Part shown: positions 37,882 through 46,736 of the stretch, piece by piece
Numbering within the stretch: position 1 is the stretch's first letter
Layout of the letters: each line of letters opens with the position of its first letter
Assembly: GCF_013141915.1 (NCBI RefSeq)
Contig: NZ_SROX01000005.1
Coordinates: 291,384 to 355,383 of the forward strand
Reading direction: 5' to 3'
DNA from: Cupriavidus necator
GTDB taxonomy: Bacteria; Pseudomonadota; Gammaproteobacteria; Burkholderiales; Burkholderiaceae
Length of the DNA stretch: 64,000 nucleotides
Made by a program: the position numbers and the translations under genes
Notes under the pieces: generated by a model
What the model was told of the DNA's origin: nothing
Seen by the model: the letters and a program-made list of their open reading frames with translations, nothing else
Databases searched by the model: none

Positions 37882-38754
37882 CTACTGAAACACGACTGTC
37901 CGGTCTCCGTTCACGAACACCCGCCGCTCGATGAAGGCCTTGACGGCGCGCGCGAGCGTGATGCATTCGACGTCGCGTCCGACCGCGAGCAGTTGCTCCG
38001 GACGGTACGAATGATCGACGCGCTCGACGGCTTGCTCGATGATCGGACCTTCGTCGAGATCGTCTGTGACGAAATGCGCGGTCGCGCCGATCAGCTTGAC
38101 GCCGCGCGCATGCGCTTGGTGATACGGCTTCGCACCCTTGAAGCCGGGCAGGAAAGAATGGTGAATGTTGATCGCGCGATGGGCGAGCCTGCCGCTGGTT
38201 CCTGGGGACAGCACCTGCATGTAGCGGGCGAGGATCACCAGTTCCGCGCCGCTCGACTCGAACAGGTCGAGCCACTGCGCTTCCTGTTCAGCCTTCGTCT
38301 CTGGCGTGATCGGGAAATGCCGGAACGGGAGATCATGCTGCCGGGCGAGCGGTTCCAGGTCGGGATGGTTCGAGGCGATGCCGACGATGTCCATCTTTAA
38401 CTCGCCCATTCGCCAGCGGAACAACAGGTCCGCGAGGCAATGTTCAAGCTTCGACACCATGATCAGAACCTTCGGACGCGCGAGGGCGTCGTGGATCGCC
38501 CATTGCATGTCGAAGCGATCCGCGATCGGCGTGAATTCCTGCCGCAGTACGTCGATGACAAGCGCTTCTGAATGCGTTGGATGAAATACACAGCGCAAGA
38601 AGAAGCGATTGCTCAGGTCGTCATCGAAGACGGTCAGCTCGTCGATGTAGCAGCGGTGCCGCTCGAGCAGGCCGACGACCGCGGCCACCTGGCCTGGCGC
38701 GCTGGGGCACGCCAGCGTGAGAACGAATGGTTGTGAGCGGGGCATGGCGTCCAT
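37882..38754 (-). CDS. purU: Formyltetrahydrofolate deformylase
   Basis: A 290-residue enzyme releasing formate from 10-formyl-THF. The N-terminal ACT domain is FVLTLACPSAPGQVAAVVGLLERH. The catalytic part has NIHHSFLPGFKGAKPYHQAHARGVKLIGATAHFVTDDLDEGPII, with the Asn, His and Asp of the deformylase site. It lets THF be recycled during sarcosine breakdown. Similar purU genes accompany sox and fdhA in pseudomonads. It diverges from the transporter ATPase gene. Confidence 0.93.
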   Translation of the reverse strand: MDAMPRSQPFVLTLACPSAPGQVAAVVGLLERHRCYIDELTVFDDDLSNRFFLRCVFHPTHSEALVIDVLRQEFTPIADRFDMQWAIHDALARPKVLIMVSKLEHCLADLLFRWRMGELKMDIVGIASNHPDLEPLARQHDLPFRHFPITPETKAEQEAQWLDLFESSGAELVILARYMQVLSPGTSGRLAHRAINIHHSFLPGFKGAKPYHQAHARGVKLIGATAHFVTDDLDEGPIIEQAVERVDHSYRPEQLLAVGRDVECITLARAVKAFIERRVFVNGDRTVVFQ

Positions 38755-39229
38755 GGGATTCCTTTATTGGGGTGGTGTGGCGGGCGGACGCGTCGAGCGC
38801 CTGCGCGGGCCATGCGCGAAGTAGAGCAGGCTGCATGGCAGGGCGGATAGAACCGAAGCGCCGCGTGGCTGGTATCGGCGCGCCAACGCACGCTGCTACC
38901 CGATGCCGGCGTCTTCAGCAAGCTCGCGCTGGCGGGTCGCATTCGAGCCATTCGGCGTCGCTTGCGCACAAGCCGGGCCGGACCATCGGTTGCCACGATT
39001 GGCGGTGTCGCATTTGTGCAAGCCCTTGTCGGAATTCATCGGCAGGAGAGGGCCTTTTCTGGCAACTATGTAGGTGATCGCACCGCTTCTGTTTGTGATG
39101 CGACGAAGCGAATTTGCCAAGGCATTCCAGGAAGACGTAGCAATGCACCGCCAGCGCCTTTCGGATACAAGGAAGTCGCGGGCATGCCATATGACGTATG
39201 AGTCCCCGCAGGACCAGGAGAAGGTTTCG
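38755..39229. promoter_or_regulatory. Divergent control region between purU and the transporter genes
   Basis: 475 bp with no credible gene apart from a possible N-terminal extension of the ATPase (frame open from 39074). It contains the direct-repeat operator at 39006-39032. Confidence 0.5.
39006..39032 (+). promoter_or_regulatory. Direct-repeat operator upstream of the transporter genes
   Basis: TGTCGC at 39006 and TGTCGG at 39027, exactly 21 bp apart, with TTTGTGCAAGCCC between. It matches the fdhA proximal site at most positions of the centre and both half-sites. It could serve the ABC genes, purU or both. Confidence 0.65.
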
Positions 39230-40387
39230 ATGGATAGTCCCAAGGTCGTGGTCGAAGGTCTGTGCAAAGTATTTGGAAGTAACCCGCAACAGGCGCTCGA
39301 CATGCTAGCCGCCGGTTCGACGAAGGACGAAGTGTTCAGGCGGACCGGTCAGGTCGTCGGCGTGCATAACGTGTCGTTCGATGTCAAGGAGGGCGAGATT
39401 TTCGTGCTGATGGGCCTGTCCGGCTCCGGCAAGTCGACGTTGATCCGTCTCGTCAACCGGCTCGTCGAGCCGACCGCCGGGAAGGTGCTGATCGATGGCC
39501 GCGATGTGGCCGCCGTGAGCCGCTCGGAACTGATCGCGCTCCGTCGCAAGGACATGAGCATGGTGTTCCAGTCGTTCGCGCTGATGCCGCAGCGCACCGT
39601 GCTGTCGAATGCCGCGTTCGGGCTCGAGGTCGCCGGCGTCGGCCGGAGCGAGCGTGAGCGCAGGGCGATGGATGTGCTGGAGCAGGTCGGGCTCTCGACG
39701 TTTGCGCAGAAGCTTCCGCGCGAATTGTCGGGAGGCATGCAACAGCGCGTCGGCCTTGCGCGGGCCCTGGCGGTGAACCCGTCGCTGATGATCATGGACG
39801 AAGCGTTCTCCGCGCTCGATCCGCTCAAGCGCAAGGAAATGCAGAACGTGCTGCTGCAGCTGCAGAAAGAGTCTCGCCGCACGATCATGTTCGTGTCGCA
39901 CGATCTGGAGGAAGCGTTGCGCATCGGCAGCCGGATCGCGATCATGGAAGGTGGCCGCCTGGTTCAGGTCGGGACGCCGCAGGAAATCATTGCCAAGCCA
40001 GCCGACGACTACGTCCGCACGTTCTTCGACGGCATCGACACCAGCCGCTACCTGACTGCCGGCGACCTGATGCAGACGGACGCCGTGCCGGTCGTGTCAA
40101 AGCTCGATACGCCAAACCTCGACGCGATGCTGAACAACCAGGCTGGATATGCCTTTGTGCTCGATGCCCAGCGCAAGCTTCGAGGCTGCGTCATGCGCGA
40201 TGCGGCGGCGAGCGTGCGGCCCATCGAGAGCATCCGGCGCGATGCGTCGCTCGAACACGTTGTCGAGCGTGTCGTGGCAAGCCCGAACGCGCTGCCAGTC
40301 GTCGACGACAACGGTTGCTATTGCGGCTCGGTCGACCGTGCCGTCATCCTGAAAGCCATCACGCACCTGCGAGGTCACCATGTCTGA
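39230..40387 (+). CDS. proV: Glycine betaine/choline ABC transporter, ATPase with CBS domains
   Basis: A 385-residue ATPase. Walker A is GLSGSGKST, the Q-loop is VFQSFALMPQRTVL, the signature is LSGGMQQRVGLARAL, Walker B is LMIMDEAF. A C-terminal CBS-domain pair follows (from about residue 275), as in OpuA/ProV regulators of uptake. AGGAGAAGG stands before the chosen ATG; an upstream ATG at 39191 has poorer context. The stop overlaps the permease start. Confidence 0.9.
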   Translation: MDSPKVVVEGLCKVFGSNPQQALDMLAAGSTKDEVFRRTGQVVGVHNVSFDVKEGEIFVLMGLSGSGKSTLIRLVNRLVEPTAGKVLIDGRDVAAVSRSELIALRRKDMSMVFQSFALMPQRTVLSNAAFGLEVAGVGRSERERRAMDVLEQVGLSTFAQKLPRELSGGMQQRVGLARALAVNPSLMIMDEAFSALDPLKRKEMQNVLLQLQKESRRTIMFVSHDLEEALRIGSRIAIMEGGRLVQVGTPQEIIAKPADDYVRTFFDGIDTSRYLTAGDLMQTDAVPVVSKLDTPNLDAMLNNQAGYAFVLDAQRKLRGCVMRDAAASVRPIESIRRDASLEHVVERVVASPNALPVVDDNGCYCGSVDRAVILKAITHLRGHHV

Positions 40388-41276
40388 AATCCTTCCGCTC
40401 GGCCACTGGGTCGACCAGTCCGTCCATTACCTTCTCGATCACGATGCGGCGACGTTCGACGCGGTCGGGCGAGCGATCGAGGGGCTCGCCGCAATGATCG
40501 AGCGGAGCCTGCAGGCGGTACCGATGTGGCTGATGATGGCGTTATTCATTGGCATTGGACTCTGGCGCGTCGGCTGGCGCTTTGCGATCTTCACGGCCGC
40601 GTCGCTGTTCGTGATTTTCGCCACGGGATTCTGGGATCAGACCGTGATTACGCTGGGCCTCACGCTGTCGTCGACGATCATCAGTCTGATCCTTGGCGTT
40701 CCGCTCGGCATCTGGGCGGCGAAGAGCCGGGTGGTTGCGGCCATCGTGCGCCCGATCCTTGACCTCATGCAGACGATGCCGGCCTTTGTCTATCTGATTC
40801 CTGCCGCGATGCTGTTCGGACTGGGTCGCGTGCCGGGTATCCTGTCGACCGTGATATTCGCGATGCCGCCCGCGGTGCGGCTGACCAGCCTTGGGATTCG
40901 CCAGGTGAACATGGAGATCGTCGAAGCCGGCTATGCGTTCGGCTGCACGCCGTGGCAGTTGCTGTACAAGGTGCAGTTCCCCAACGCGCTGCCGTCGATC
41001 ATGCAAGGCGTCAACCAGACCATCATGATGGCGCTGTCGATGGTGATCATTGCATCGATGGTAGGCGCGGGCGGCCTCGGCAACGAGGTGCTAGCGAGCA
41101 TCCAGCGGCTCGACATCGGCCTGGGCTTTGAAAGCGGCCTGTCGGTGGTGCTGCTGGCGATTGTCCTGGACCGCATTACGGAGAGCTTTGGGCGCGCACC
41201 GGGCACTGCGAAGGCGCCGCTGTTCTCGGGGCTCAGGCAGCTGTTCAGTGCCAAGACGGCGACGGCCCACGCCTGA
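40380..41276 (+). CDS. proW: Glycine betaine/choline ABC transporter, permease
   Basis: A 298-residue inner-membrane permease of the ProW type with about six transmembrane segments. The EAA-like loop is EAGYAFGCTPWQLLYKVQFPNALPSIMQGVNQTIMMALS. It overlaps proV by 8 bp and works with it and the separate binding protein. Confidence 0.9.
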   Translation: MSEILPLGHWVDQSVHYLLDHDAATFDAVGRAIEGLAAMIERSLQAVPMWLMMALFIGIGLWRVGWRFAIFTAASLFVIFATGFWDQTVITLGLTLSSTIISLILGVPLGIWAAKSRVVAAIVRPILDLMQTMPAFVYLIPAAMLFGLGRVPGILSTVIFAMPPAVRLTSLGIRQVNMEIVEAGYAFGCTPWQLLYKVQFPNALPSIMQGVNQTIMMALSMVIIASMVGAGGLGNEVLASIQRLDIGLGFESGLSVVLLAIVLDRITESFGRAPGTAKAPLFSGLRQLFSAKTATAHA

Positions 41277-41307
41277 TTCCGGCTGATCCGTTCGCCAGGA
41301 GAGCGAT

Positions 41308-42303
41308 GTGAGGTCCGTTGCCGCCGCGCTGGCTCACAGCGCTCCACCGCCGATGTCGACGCTCGCGCATTTCGGCTTCCTGACGTTGCCCGATTTCTCG
41401 ATGATCGCATTCTCGAGCGCGGTCGAAGTGCTGCGGATGGCGAACTATGTCGGGCGTGCCGACCATTACACGTGGTCGATTTATTCGTCCCAGGGCGCGC
41501 CGGTGCGCGCGAGCAATGGTATCGCGGTACGGCCGACGCGCGCGCTCGACGCCTCGGAGTTGCCGGACGTGATGGTCGTCTGCGGCGGCATCCGCATCCG
41601 CGATGCCGTTGACGATGGTACGCGCATGATGCTTGCGCGACTCGCCGGGCAGAATATGCCGCTCGGCGGGATCTGCACGGGTGCCTACGCGCTGATGTCG
41701 AGCAGTCTGCTCGACGGTTACCGCTGCGCCGTGCATTGGGAGAACCGATCCGCACTGCACCGCGAGTTTCCGCTGGTGCAATTAGCCGACGAACTGTTCG
41801 TCATCGACCGGGACCGGCTTACCTGTACGGGCGGGACCGCACCGATCGACATGATGCTGAATCTCGTCGGCCTGCGTTTTGGGCAGCAAATGGCCGCGCA
41901 GGTCTCCGAGCAGTTCATTCTCGAGCGGATACGTGGCGCGACCGATCCACAGCCGATCCCGGTCGATGCACGGGTTGGCCTCTCGCGGGCGGAGCTGGTC
42001 GAGGTCGTGCGGCTGATGGAGGCGAATATCGAGGAGCCGCTGTCGCTGGACGCGCTGGCCCGGCTGGTCCAGCTGTCGCAGCGGCATCTGCAGCGGATCT
42101 TCAAGTTCTATCTGAATGTGTCGCCGACCCACCACTACCTGACGCTGCGCCTGAAGCGCGCGCGCGAGCTGCTGCGCACGACCAACGCGTCAATTGCCCG
42201 CGTCACGGCCGTCTGTGGCTTCCATTCGCCGTGCCACTTCAGCAAGGCGTACCGCGCCCAGTTCGGCCATGCGCCCAGCCATGAACGCCGACCGACGCGA
42301 TGA
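41308..42303 (+). CDS. Third GbdR/SouR/CdhR-like GlxA/AraC regulator
   Basis: A 331-residue regulator. The N-terminal DJ-1/PfpI-like domain is FGFLTLPDFSMIAFSSAVEVLRMANYV; LGGICTGAYALMSSSLLDG. The AraC domain is VQLSQRHLQRIFKFYLNVSP; VTAVCGFHSPCHFSKAYRAQFG. The GTG at 41308 is preferred because AGGAGA precedes it; an in-frame ATG at 41353 lacks a ribosome site. It follows the permease by 31 bp and precedes the gcvT-like unit, so it likely controls one or both. Confidence 0.85.
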   Translation: MRSVAAALAHSAPPPMSTLAHFGFLTLPDFSMIAFSSAVEVLRMANYVGRADHYTWSIYSSQGAPVRASNGIAVRPTRALDASELPDVMVVCGGIRIRDAVDDGTRMMLARLAGQNMPLGGICTGAYALMSSSLLDGYRCAVHWENRSALHREFPLVQLADELFVIDRDRLTCTGGTAPIDMMLNLVGLRFGQQMAAQVSEQFILERIRGATDPQPIPVDARVGLSRAELVEVVRLMEANIEEPLSLDALARLVQLSQRHLQRIFKFYLNVSPTHHYLTLRLKRARELLRTTNASIARVTAVCGFHSPCHFSKAYRAQFGHAPSHERRPTR

Positions 42304-42413
42304 TCGCTGCTGGCGGGGCACGAAGCGATCGCCAGGGCCGCGGATACCCGGCCTTCAGACGCGCAACGGAATGCGCGATATTGCGCCAGCTTGACTACTG
42401 ACCTTGACCTCCC

Positions 42414-43565
42414 ATGACCCAGACGATCCTGCACCCATTGCGCACCCCGCTGTATGAGCGTCACCGTTTCATCCGCGCCCGCATGGCAGATGTTGGTGAC
42501 TGGAGTATGCCGGTTGCCTATGGATCCCAGATCGAGGAGCACCACACCGTGCGGGCGGATGCCGCCATGTTTGACTTCTCGCACATGTGCGTGATCGACA
42601 TACGCGGGGCGGACGCTCGAATGTTTCTCCGCAAGCTGCTTGCCAACGACATCGGCAAGCTGCGATCCCCTGGAAAGGCGCTCTATTCATGCATGCTTAA
42701 CAGGGAAGGCGGAGTGATCGATGACGTGGTCGTTTACTACCTGGACGATGAATGCTTCCGTATGGTCTTGAACGCGCACGCTGCCAGCCGCGACATTGAA
42801 TGGATCCGGTCACAGATCGTTGAGACCAAAAGCTCGGTGACGCTGGTCGCGCGGCGCGAGGATATGGTTGGCGGCGACGTGGAGGCGCTGGCAATGATCG
42901 CCGTGCAGGGTCCCAATGCTCGGGAAAAGGTATTTCGAGCCATCCCGTCAACGCGCGCCGCTGACAAGGTGAAGCCGTTCAACTCCATCATCGTGCACGA
43001 CTCCGCAGTCGGCGAACTGATGCTGGCGCGGACCGGGAAGACCGGCGAGGACGGCTTCGAAATGATCGTGCTGGCAAAGCATGCCGGTCAGGTATGGGAC
43101 ATGCTGAGGTCGGCCGGCATCCCTGCAGCAGGCCTCGACGCATGGGACACTCTTCGGCTCGAAGCAGGCATGCACCTGAATGGGCTGGACATGGACCCGC
43201 AGACCTCGCCCTTCGACGTCGGCTTGGGCTGGAGTGTTGATCTGGAGCTGGAGCGCGACTTTGTCGGCGAGGCAGCGCTACGTGCCCGCCGCCAGGATTG
43301 GCAGTTCGTCGGGCTCGCTTTCGAAGGAAGCGCCGCGGTGGCCCGCACGCAGAGCCCGGTGATGAGCCTCGAAGGGGAAAAGATCGGGAAGGTCACCAGC
43401 GGAACCTATAGTCCGACGCTTCGAATCGCCATCGCTTTGGCTCTGGTTACCCCAGACATCAAGGTCGGATCGTATGTGAGTGTCGAGGTCTACAACAAGC
43501 GAATCTCCGCAAAGGTCGTTCGCCCACCGTTCGTACGGGACGGAAGCCCAGTGCGGGAACAATAG
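42414..43565 (+). CDS. gcvT: Aminomethyltransferase, solo GcvT
   Basis: A 383-residue T-protein close to E. coli GcvT: GSQIEEHHTVRADAAMFDFSHM, LNREGGVIDDVVVYY with the catalytic Asp, IAVQGPNAREK, DTLRLEAGMHLNGLDMD and the end VKVTKPVFVRNG-like RPPFVRDGSP. GcvH and GcvP genes are not in the window. It may process glycine or sarcosine methyl groups with THF, serving the betaine route, or act on another N- or S-methyl substrate. Confidence 0.85.
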   Translation: MTQTILHPLRTPLYERHRFIRARMADVGDWSMPVAYGSQIEEHHTVRADAAMFDFSHMCVIDIRGADARMFLRKLLANDIGKLRSPGKALYSCMLNREGGVIDDVVVYYLDDECFRMVLNAHAASRDIEWIRSQIVETKSSVTLVARREDMVGGDVEALAMIAVQGPNAREKVFRAIPSTRAADKVKPFNSIIVHDSAVGELMLARTGKTGEDGFEMIVLAKHAGQVWDMLRSAGIPAAGLDAWDTLRLEAGMHLNGLDMDPQTSPFDVGLGWSVDLELERDFVGEAALRARRQDWQFVGLAFEGSAAVARTQSPVMSLEGEKIGKVTSGTYSPTLRIAIALALVTPDIKVGSYVSVEVYNKRISAKVVRPPFVRDGSPVREQ

Positions 43566-43675
43566 GGCGGCTTTGTGCAACCTCTGCGCCAGAGATCGTG
43601 CCGACGCACTGCACCAGACCATTGGTTGCGGGAGCCGCAGACCTGACCCGCCCGAGAATCACGTTACGACCGCTT

Positions 43676-44566
43676 ATGCACGACAACTTGCCGCAGCGCT
43701 TGCGCTCACTCCTTTTCGTCCCCGCCGACAGTGACCGGAAACTTGCGTCCTCGCTGAAGTCAGCAGCGGATGGACTCGTGTTCGATCTGGAAGACGCCAT
43801 CCCGGAGCCAGGGAAGGCGTACGCACGGTGCAAGCTGGCTGGCTTCCTCGAAGAGCATCGAGCCTCGATGCATCAGGCCTTGCTGGTGCGTGTCAACGGG
43901 CTGGCGTCCGGCCACATTCTGCGCGACCTGGCCGCCGTGGTGCCGCACCGGCCCAACGCGATCGTGCTGCCAAAGTGTCGTAGTGTCGATGATGTGCATC
44001 GCCTTTGCGACTTTCTCGCAGCCTTTGAATGCGCCCTTTTGGACGATAGGTGGGAAGTGTCCATCATCGCGATGGCGACCGAATCATCCGAAGGTGTCTT
44101 CGGTTTATCGTCGTATCGCAACGCGCCGATGCGGCTGCGGGCGCTGATGTGGGGCGTGGACGATCTTGCGGCCGACCTTGGCGCATTCTCGTCGCATACC
44201 GGCAAGGAGCTGACCACGCCGTTTTCCGTGGCTCGTACCATGTGCCTGCTGGCGGCCGCCCAGGCGGGTATCGACGCCATCGATGCGGTCAGCACGAACC
44301 TGAGCGATCCGGCGAGGATCGGGGAAGAAGCCGCGCAGGCAAAACGAGACGGATTCTCGGCCAAAGCTGCCGCACATCCTTCTCAGATCGACGCCATCAA
44401 CCAGGCCTTCATACCGCAGCAAGCGGAAATACGCTGGGCGAGTGAGGTGGTCGAGGCGTTTTCGCGGGTCGGCGCCTCTGGTGTTGCGAGATTGGGAAAC
44501 GCAATGATAGATCGCCCGCACCTTCGCCTCGCCCATCGAATCTTGTGTCACGTCGACGAGAGTTGA
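43676..44566 (+). CDS. HpcH/HpaI aldolase / citrate-lyase beta-like protein
   Basis: A 296-residue TIM-barrel lyase of the CitE/malyl-CoA-lyase type: RSLLFVPADSDRKLASSLKSAADGLVFDLEDAI, with the metal-binding Glu/Asp in DLEDAI, and LMWGVDDLAADLGAF. CoA-thioester C-C cleavage is likely, but substrate is unknown. It follows the gcvT-like gene. The start is uncertain: MHDNLPQRL at 43676 is preferred over an upstream ATG at 43598. Confidence 0.75.
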   Translation: MHDNLPQRLRSLLFVPADSDRKLASSLKSAADGLVFDLEDAIPEPGKAYARCKLAGFLEEHRASMHQALLVRVNGLASGHILRDLAAVVPHRPNAIVLPKCRSVDDVHRLCDFLAAFECALLDDRWEVSIIAMATESSEGVFGLSSYRNAPMRLRALMWGVDDLAADLGAFSSHTGKELTTPFSVARTMCLLAAAQAGIDAIDAVSTNLSDPARIGEEAAQAKRDGFSAKAAAHPSQIDAINQAFIPQQAEIRWASEVVEAFSRVGASGVARLGNAMIDRPHLRLAHRILCHVDES

Positions 44567-44670
44567 GATCAGCAGTCGGGCAACGGTGTCGACGCGATGA
44601 TGCTTCGCGCATTGAGGTTGGCGCGTTATGTTGCCGTATCAAGCTTCACCGTATATAAGGAGGGAAGTCA

Positions 44671-44847
44671 ATGATGACAAAGGAGATGGCAGGCACCCTC
44701 CTCACGGCATGCGTTGCCGTCGCCTATTTCTTGCCCGGCCCGATATCGGTTTCACTGATGCTATTTGCATCCGTGATGGCTGTCGTCCATGCGTGCCTGG
44801 AAGCGAAACAGGCTGAGCCGGGATGCGCCGTTCCACCGTCGGTTTAG
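44671..44847 (+). CDS. Predicted 58-residue two-helix membrane protein
   Basis: The frame starts MMTKEMAGTLLTACVAVAYF and ends CAVPPSV. GGAGGGAA lies at ideal distance before the first ATG, and two hydrophobic segments (about residues 7-22 and 25-41) are separated by LPGP. It is short and would be missed by length filters. It sits between the CitE-like gene and the LivJ-type binding protein in the same direction, so a role with that transporter is possible. No family was recognised. Confidence 0.55.
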   Translation: MMTKEMAGTLLTACVAVAYFLPGPISVSLMLFASVMAVVHACLEAKQAEPGCAVPPSV

Positions 44848-44973
44848 AATCGCGGGCGCACCTGAGCAGGCACCATGGCAAAATAGAAATCGCCATTCAG
44901 GGAGCGATCAGAATCGGTGCGGGGTCGGTTTCTGCCGTTGATAGCACCGTCCGTTAGTCGCCGGAGTCGGCCA

Positions 44974-46122
44974 ATGATCCATTTTCCTCGACAGCTGCTC
45001 GTTACGAGTCTGAGCGCCCTGTTGCTGTCCTTCGCTTGCAACCCGTCGTATGGGCAACTGGTTGTCAAGATCGGTATTTCCGTTCCGCTGACAGGGATCA
45101 ATGCCGCCAACGGGAAGGACATTGAGAGCGGTGTTCGTCTCGCTGTTGAAGAAGCCAACGCGCAGCGCATCAGACTGGATGGCCAGGACGCCCGCTTCGA
45201 GCTTGATTCGGTGGACGACCAAAGTGACCCGCGCATCGGCGTTCAGGTGGCCCAGAAGCTGGTCGATGACGGGGTGGCTGTCGTTGTGGGGTATTACAAC
45301 TCTGGCGTTGCGCTTCCGTCCTCGCTGATTTTCGCCCGCGCAGGCATCCCGGTCATCCATCCGGCGGCAACCAATCCGGCTATCACGCATCAAGGTCTGA
45401 AGACGGTCTTCCGCATCATTGCGACCGATAGGCAAAACTCCGGTACCGCTGGCAAGTACGCGGTCAACGTCATGAAGGGGCAGCGCATTGCCGTGATGGA
45501 CGACCGGACCGCGTTCGGCCAGGGGGCAGTGGACGAGTTCAAGAAGGCCGTCACCCGTGCAGGCGGAAGAATCGCGATCGCTGAATACACCAGCGACAAG
45601 GCGGTCGAGTTCAGCGCGCAGCTCACGAGCATCCGGGCTGCCAATGCCGACATCCTGTTCTTCGGCGGCCTGGACAGCCAAGGGGCGCTTATCACGAAGC
45701 GGATGAGGGAACTCGGCATGCGCACCCAGTTCGTCGGAAGCGGTGGCATCGCGGACAGTATCTTCCTGAACATTGCCGGTCCCGCCGCGGATGGCGCGAT
45801 GGCGTGGGAATACGGGCGTCCTGTCGAAACGCTGCCGCAAGGCAAGGCCTTCATGCAGAAATTCAGGAAGCGCTTCGGCACCGGCAGTCTCAGCTATGCG
45901 CCCTTCGCGTATGACGCCGCGTGGGTGGCTATACACGCTCTCAGGCAGGCGAATTCTGCGACGTCGGCCGACCTCCTCGCGGCGCTGCGCGCAACGCAAT
46001 ACGAGGGTATCACCGGGAAGATTGCCTTCGATCCGAACGGCGACTTGAAGAACCCGACGTCGACGCTCTATCAGGTAAAAGGTGGCCGTTGGGTTCCGGT
46101 CACGACGATCGGGGTTGAATGA
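44974..46122 (+). CDS. Branched-chain amino acid-type ABC transporter, binding protein
   Basis: A 382-residue periplasmic protein of the LivJ type with a signal peptide ending near CNPSYG. It has VKIGISVPLTGINAANGKDIESGVRLAVEEAN, VVGYYNSGVALPSS and a late GKIAFDPNGDLKNPTSTLYQVKGGRW. The membrane and ATPase genes (livHMGF) are not adjacent, so it is an orphan binding protein. The Met at 44974 starts the signal peptide. Confidence 0.88.
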   Translation: MIHFPRQLLVTSLSALLLSFACNPSYGQLVVKIGISVPLTGINAANGKDIESGVRLAVEEANAQRIRLDGQDARFELDSVDDQSDPRIGVQVAQKLVDDGVAVVVGYYNSGVALPSSLIFARAGIPVIHPAATNPAITHQGLKTVFRIIATDRQNSGTAGKYAVNVMKGQRIAVMDDRTAFGQGAVDEFKKAVTRAGGRIAIAEYTSDKAVEFSAQLTSIRAANADILFFGGLDSQGALITKRMRELGMRTQFVGSGGIADSIFLNIAGPAADGAMAWEYGRPVETLPQGKAFMQKFRKRFGTGSLSYAPFAYDAAWVAIHALRQANSATSADLLAALRATQYEGITGKIAFDPNGDLKNPTSTLYQVKGGRWVPVTTIGVE

Positions 46123-46269
46123 CGTTATTGAGACTTCGACGGAGCATCCGTGCGAACGAACCCGGGCTAACGTGCTGTGGAGTGACGCAACGTTCCACCA
46201 GCGTGCGGTACGACGCAAAGAAGCAATTCGCACGCCGTTGTGCGCGGTGCCTGGGCGAGCAGAACCAAC

Positions 46270-46545
46270 TCAGGGCCGGCTCTTTGGCTCCGAGGCAGGA
46301 CGGCTAACCGCGCCGGAAGCGCCCCGGGCGCCGGTAGACTCCATACTGCGGTCGACCTTGCCATGCGCTTCGCTCTTGTCCGTTTTGGCACTCTTGCCGG
46401 CGGCACCGCTGGCGGCCTGCTCAGACAGCTCCGGACGCCTGCCAGTATCAGTTCCTGGTGTTGGAGGTGAACCATAGCGACCGCCCTGGGCCCAAGCCGC
46501 AACAACCGTTAGCGAAAGCACGATGAGGCAAGCCAAATTCTTCAT
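46270..46545 (-). CDS. Small secreted protein, unknown function
   Basis: A 91-residue protein with a signal peptide (MKNLACLIVLSLTVVAAWAQ) and a low-complexity mature part rich in Gly, Ser, Pro, Arg and Lys. GGAGACAGCA precedes the ATG. No domain was recognised. Its start overlaps the stop of the permease stub upstream (ATGA). Expression is plausible but unproven. Confidence 0.5.
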   Translation of the reverse strand: MKNLACLIVLSLTVVAAWAQGGRYGSPPTPGTDTGRRPELSEQAASGAAGKSAKTDKSEAHGKVDRSMESTGARGASGAVSRPASEPKSRP

Positions 46546-46736
46546 TGCTGTCTCCAGAACCCGCACACCAGGATGTTCGCCGCCGACAGTGTGCCGGCCG
46601 CCCCGATGAGCGTGATCTCGATGCTCCAGGCAGGCGCCGTGCCGGCGATGCCCATGATCACGGATTCGACGATTCCCAGCGAACTGGCGTTGAGCCTATG
46701 GATGGGTCCATGGGGCGCGCGACGCGTGGTCGGCAT
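46542..46736 (-). pseudogene. Amino-acid permease (APC) N-terminal fragment
   Basis: The 64-residue product has LGIVESVIMGIAGTAPAWSIE, the conserved first helix of the APC permease superfamily, then a partial second helix and stops. The other ten helices are absent. It is a truncated gene, perhaps left by deletion between it and the secreted-protein gene. Confidence 0.6.
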
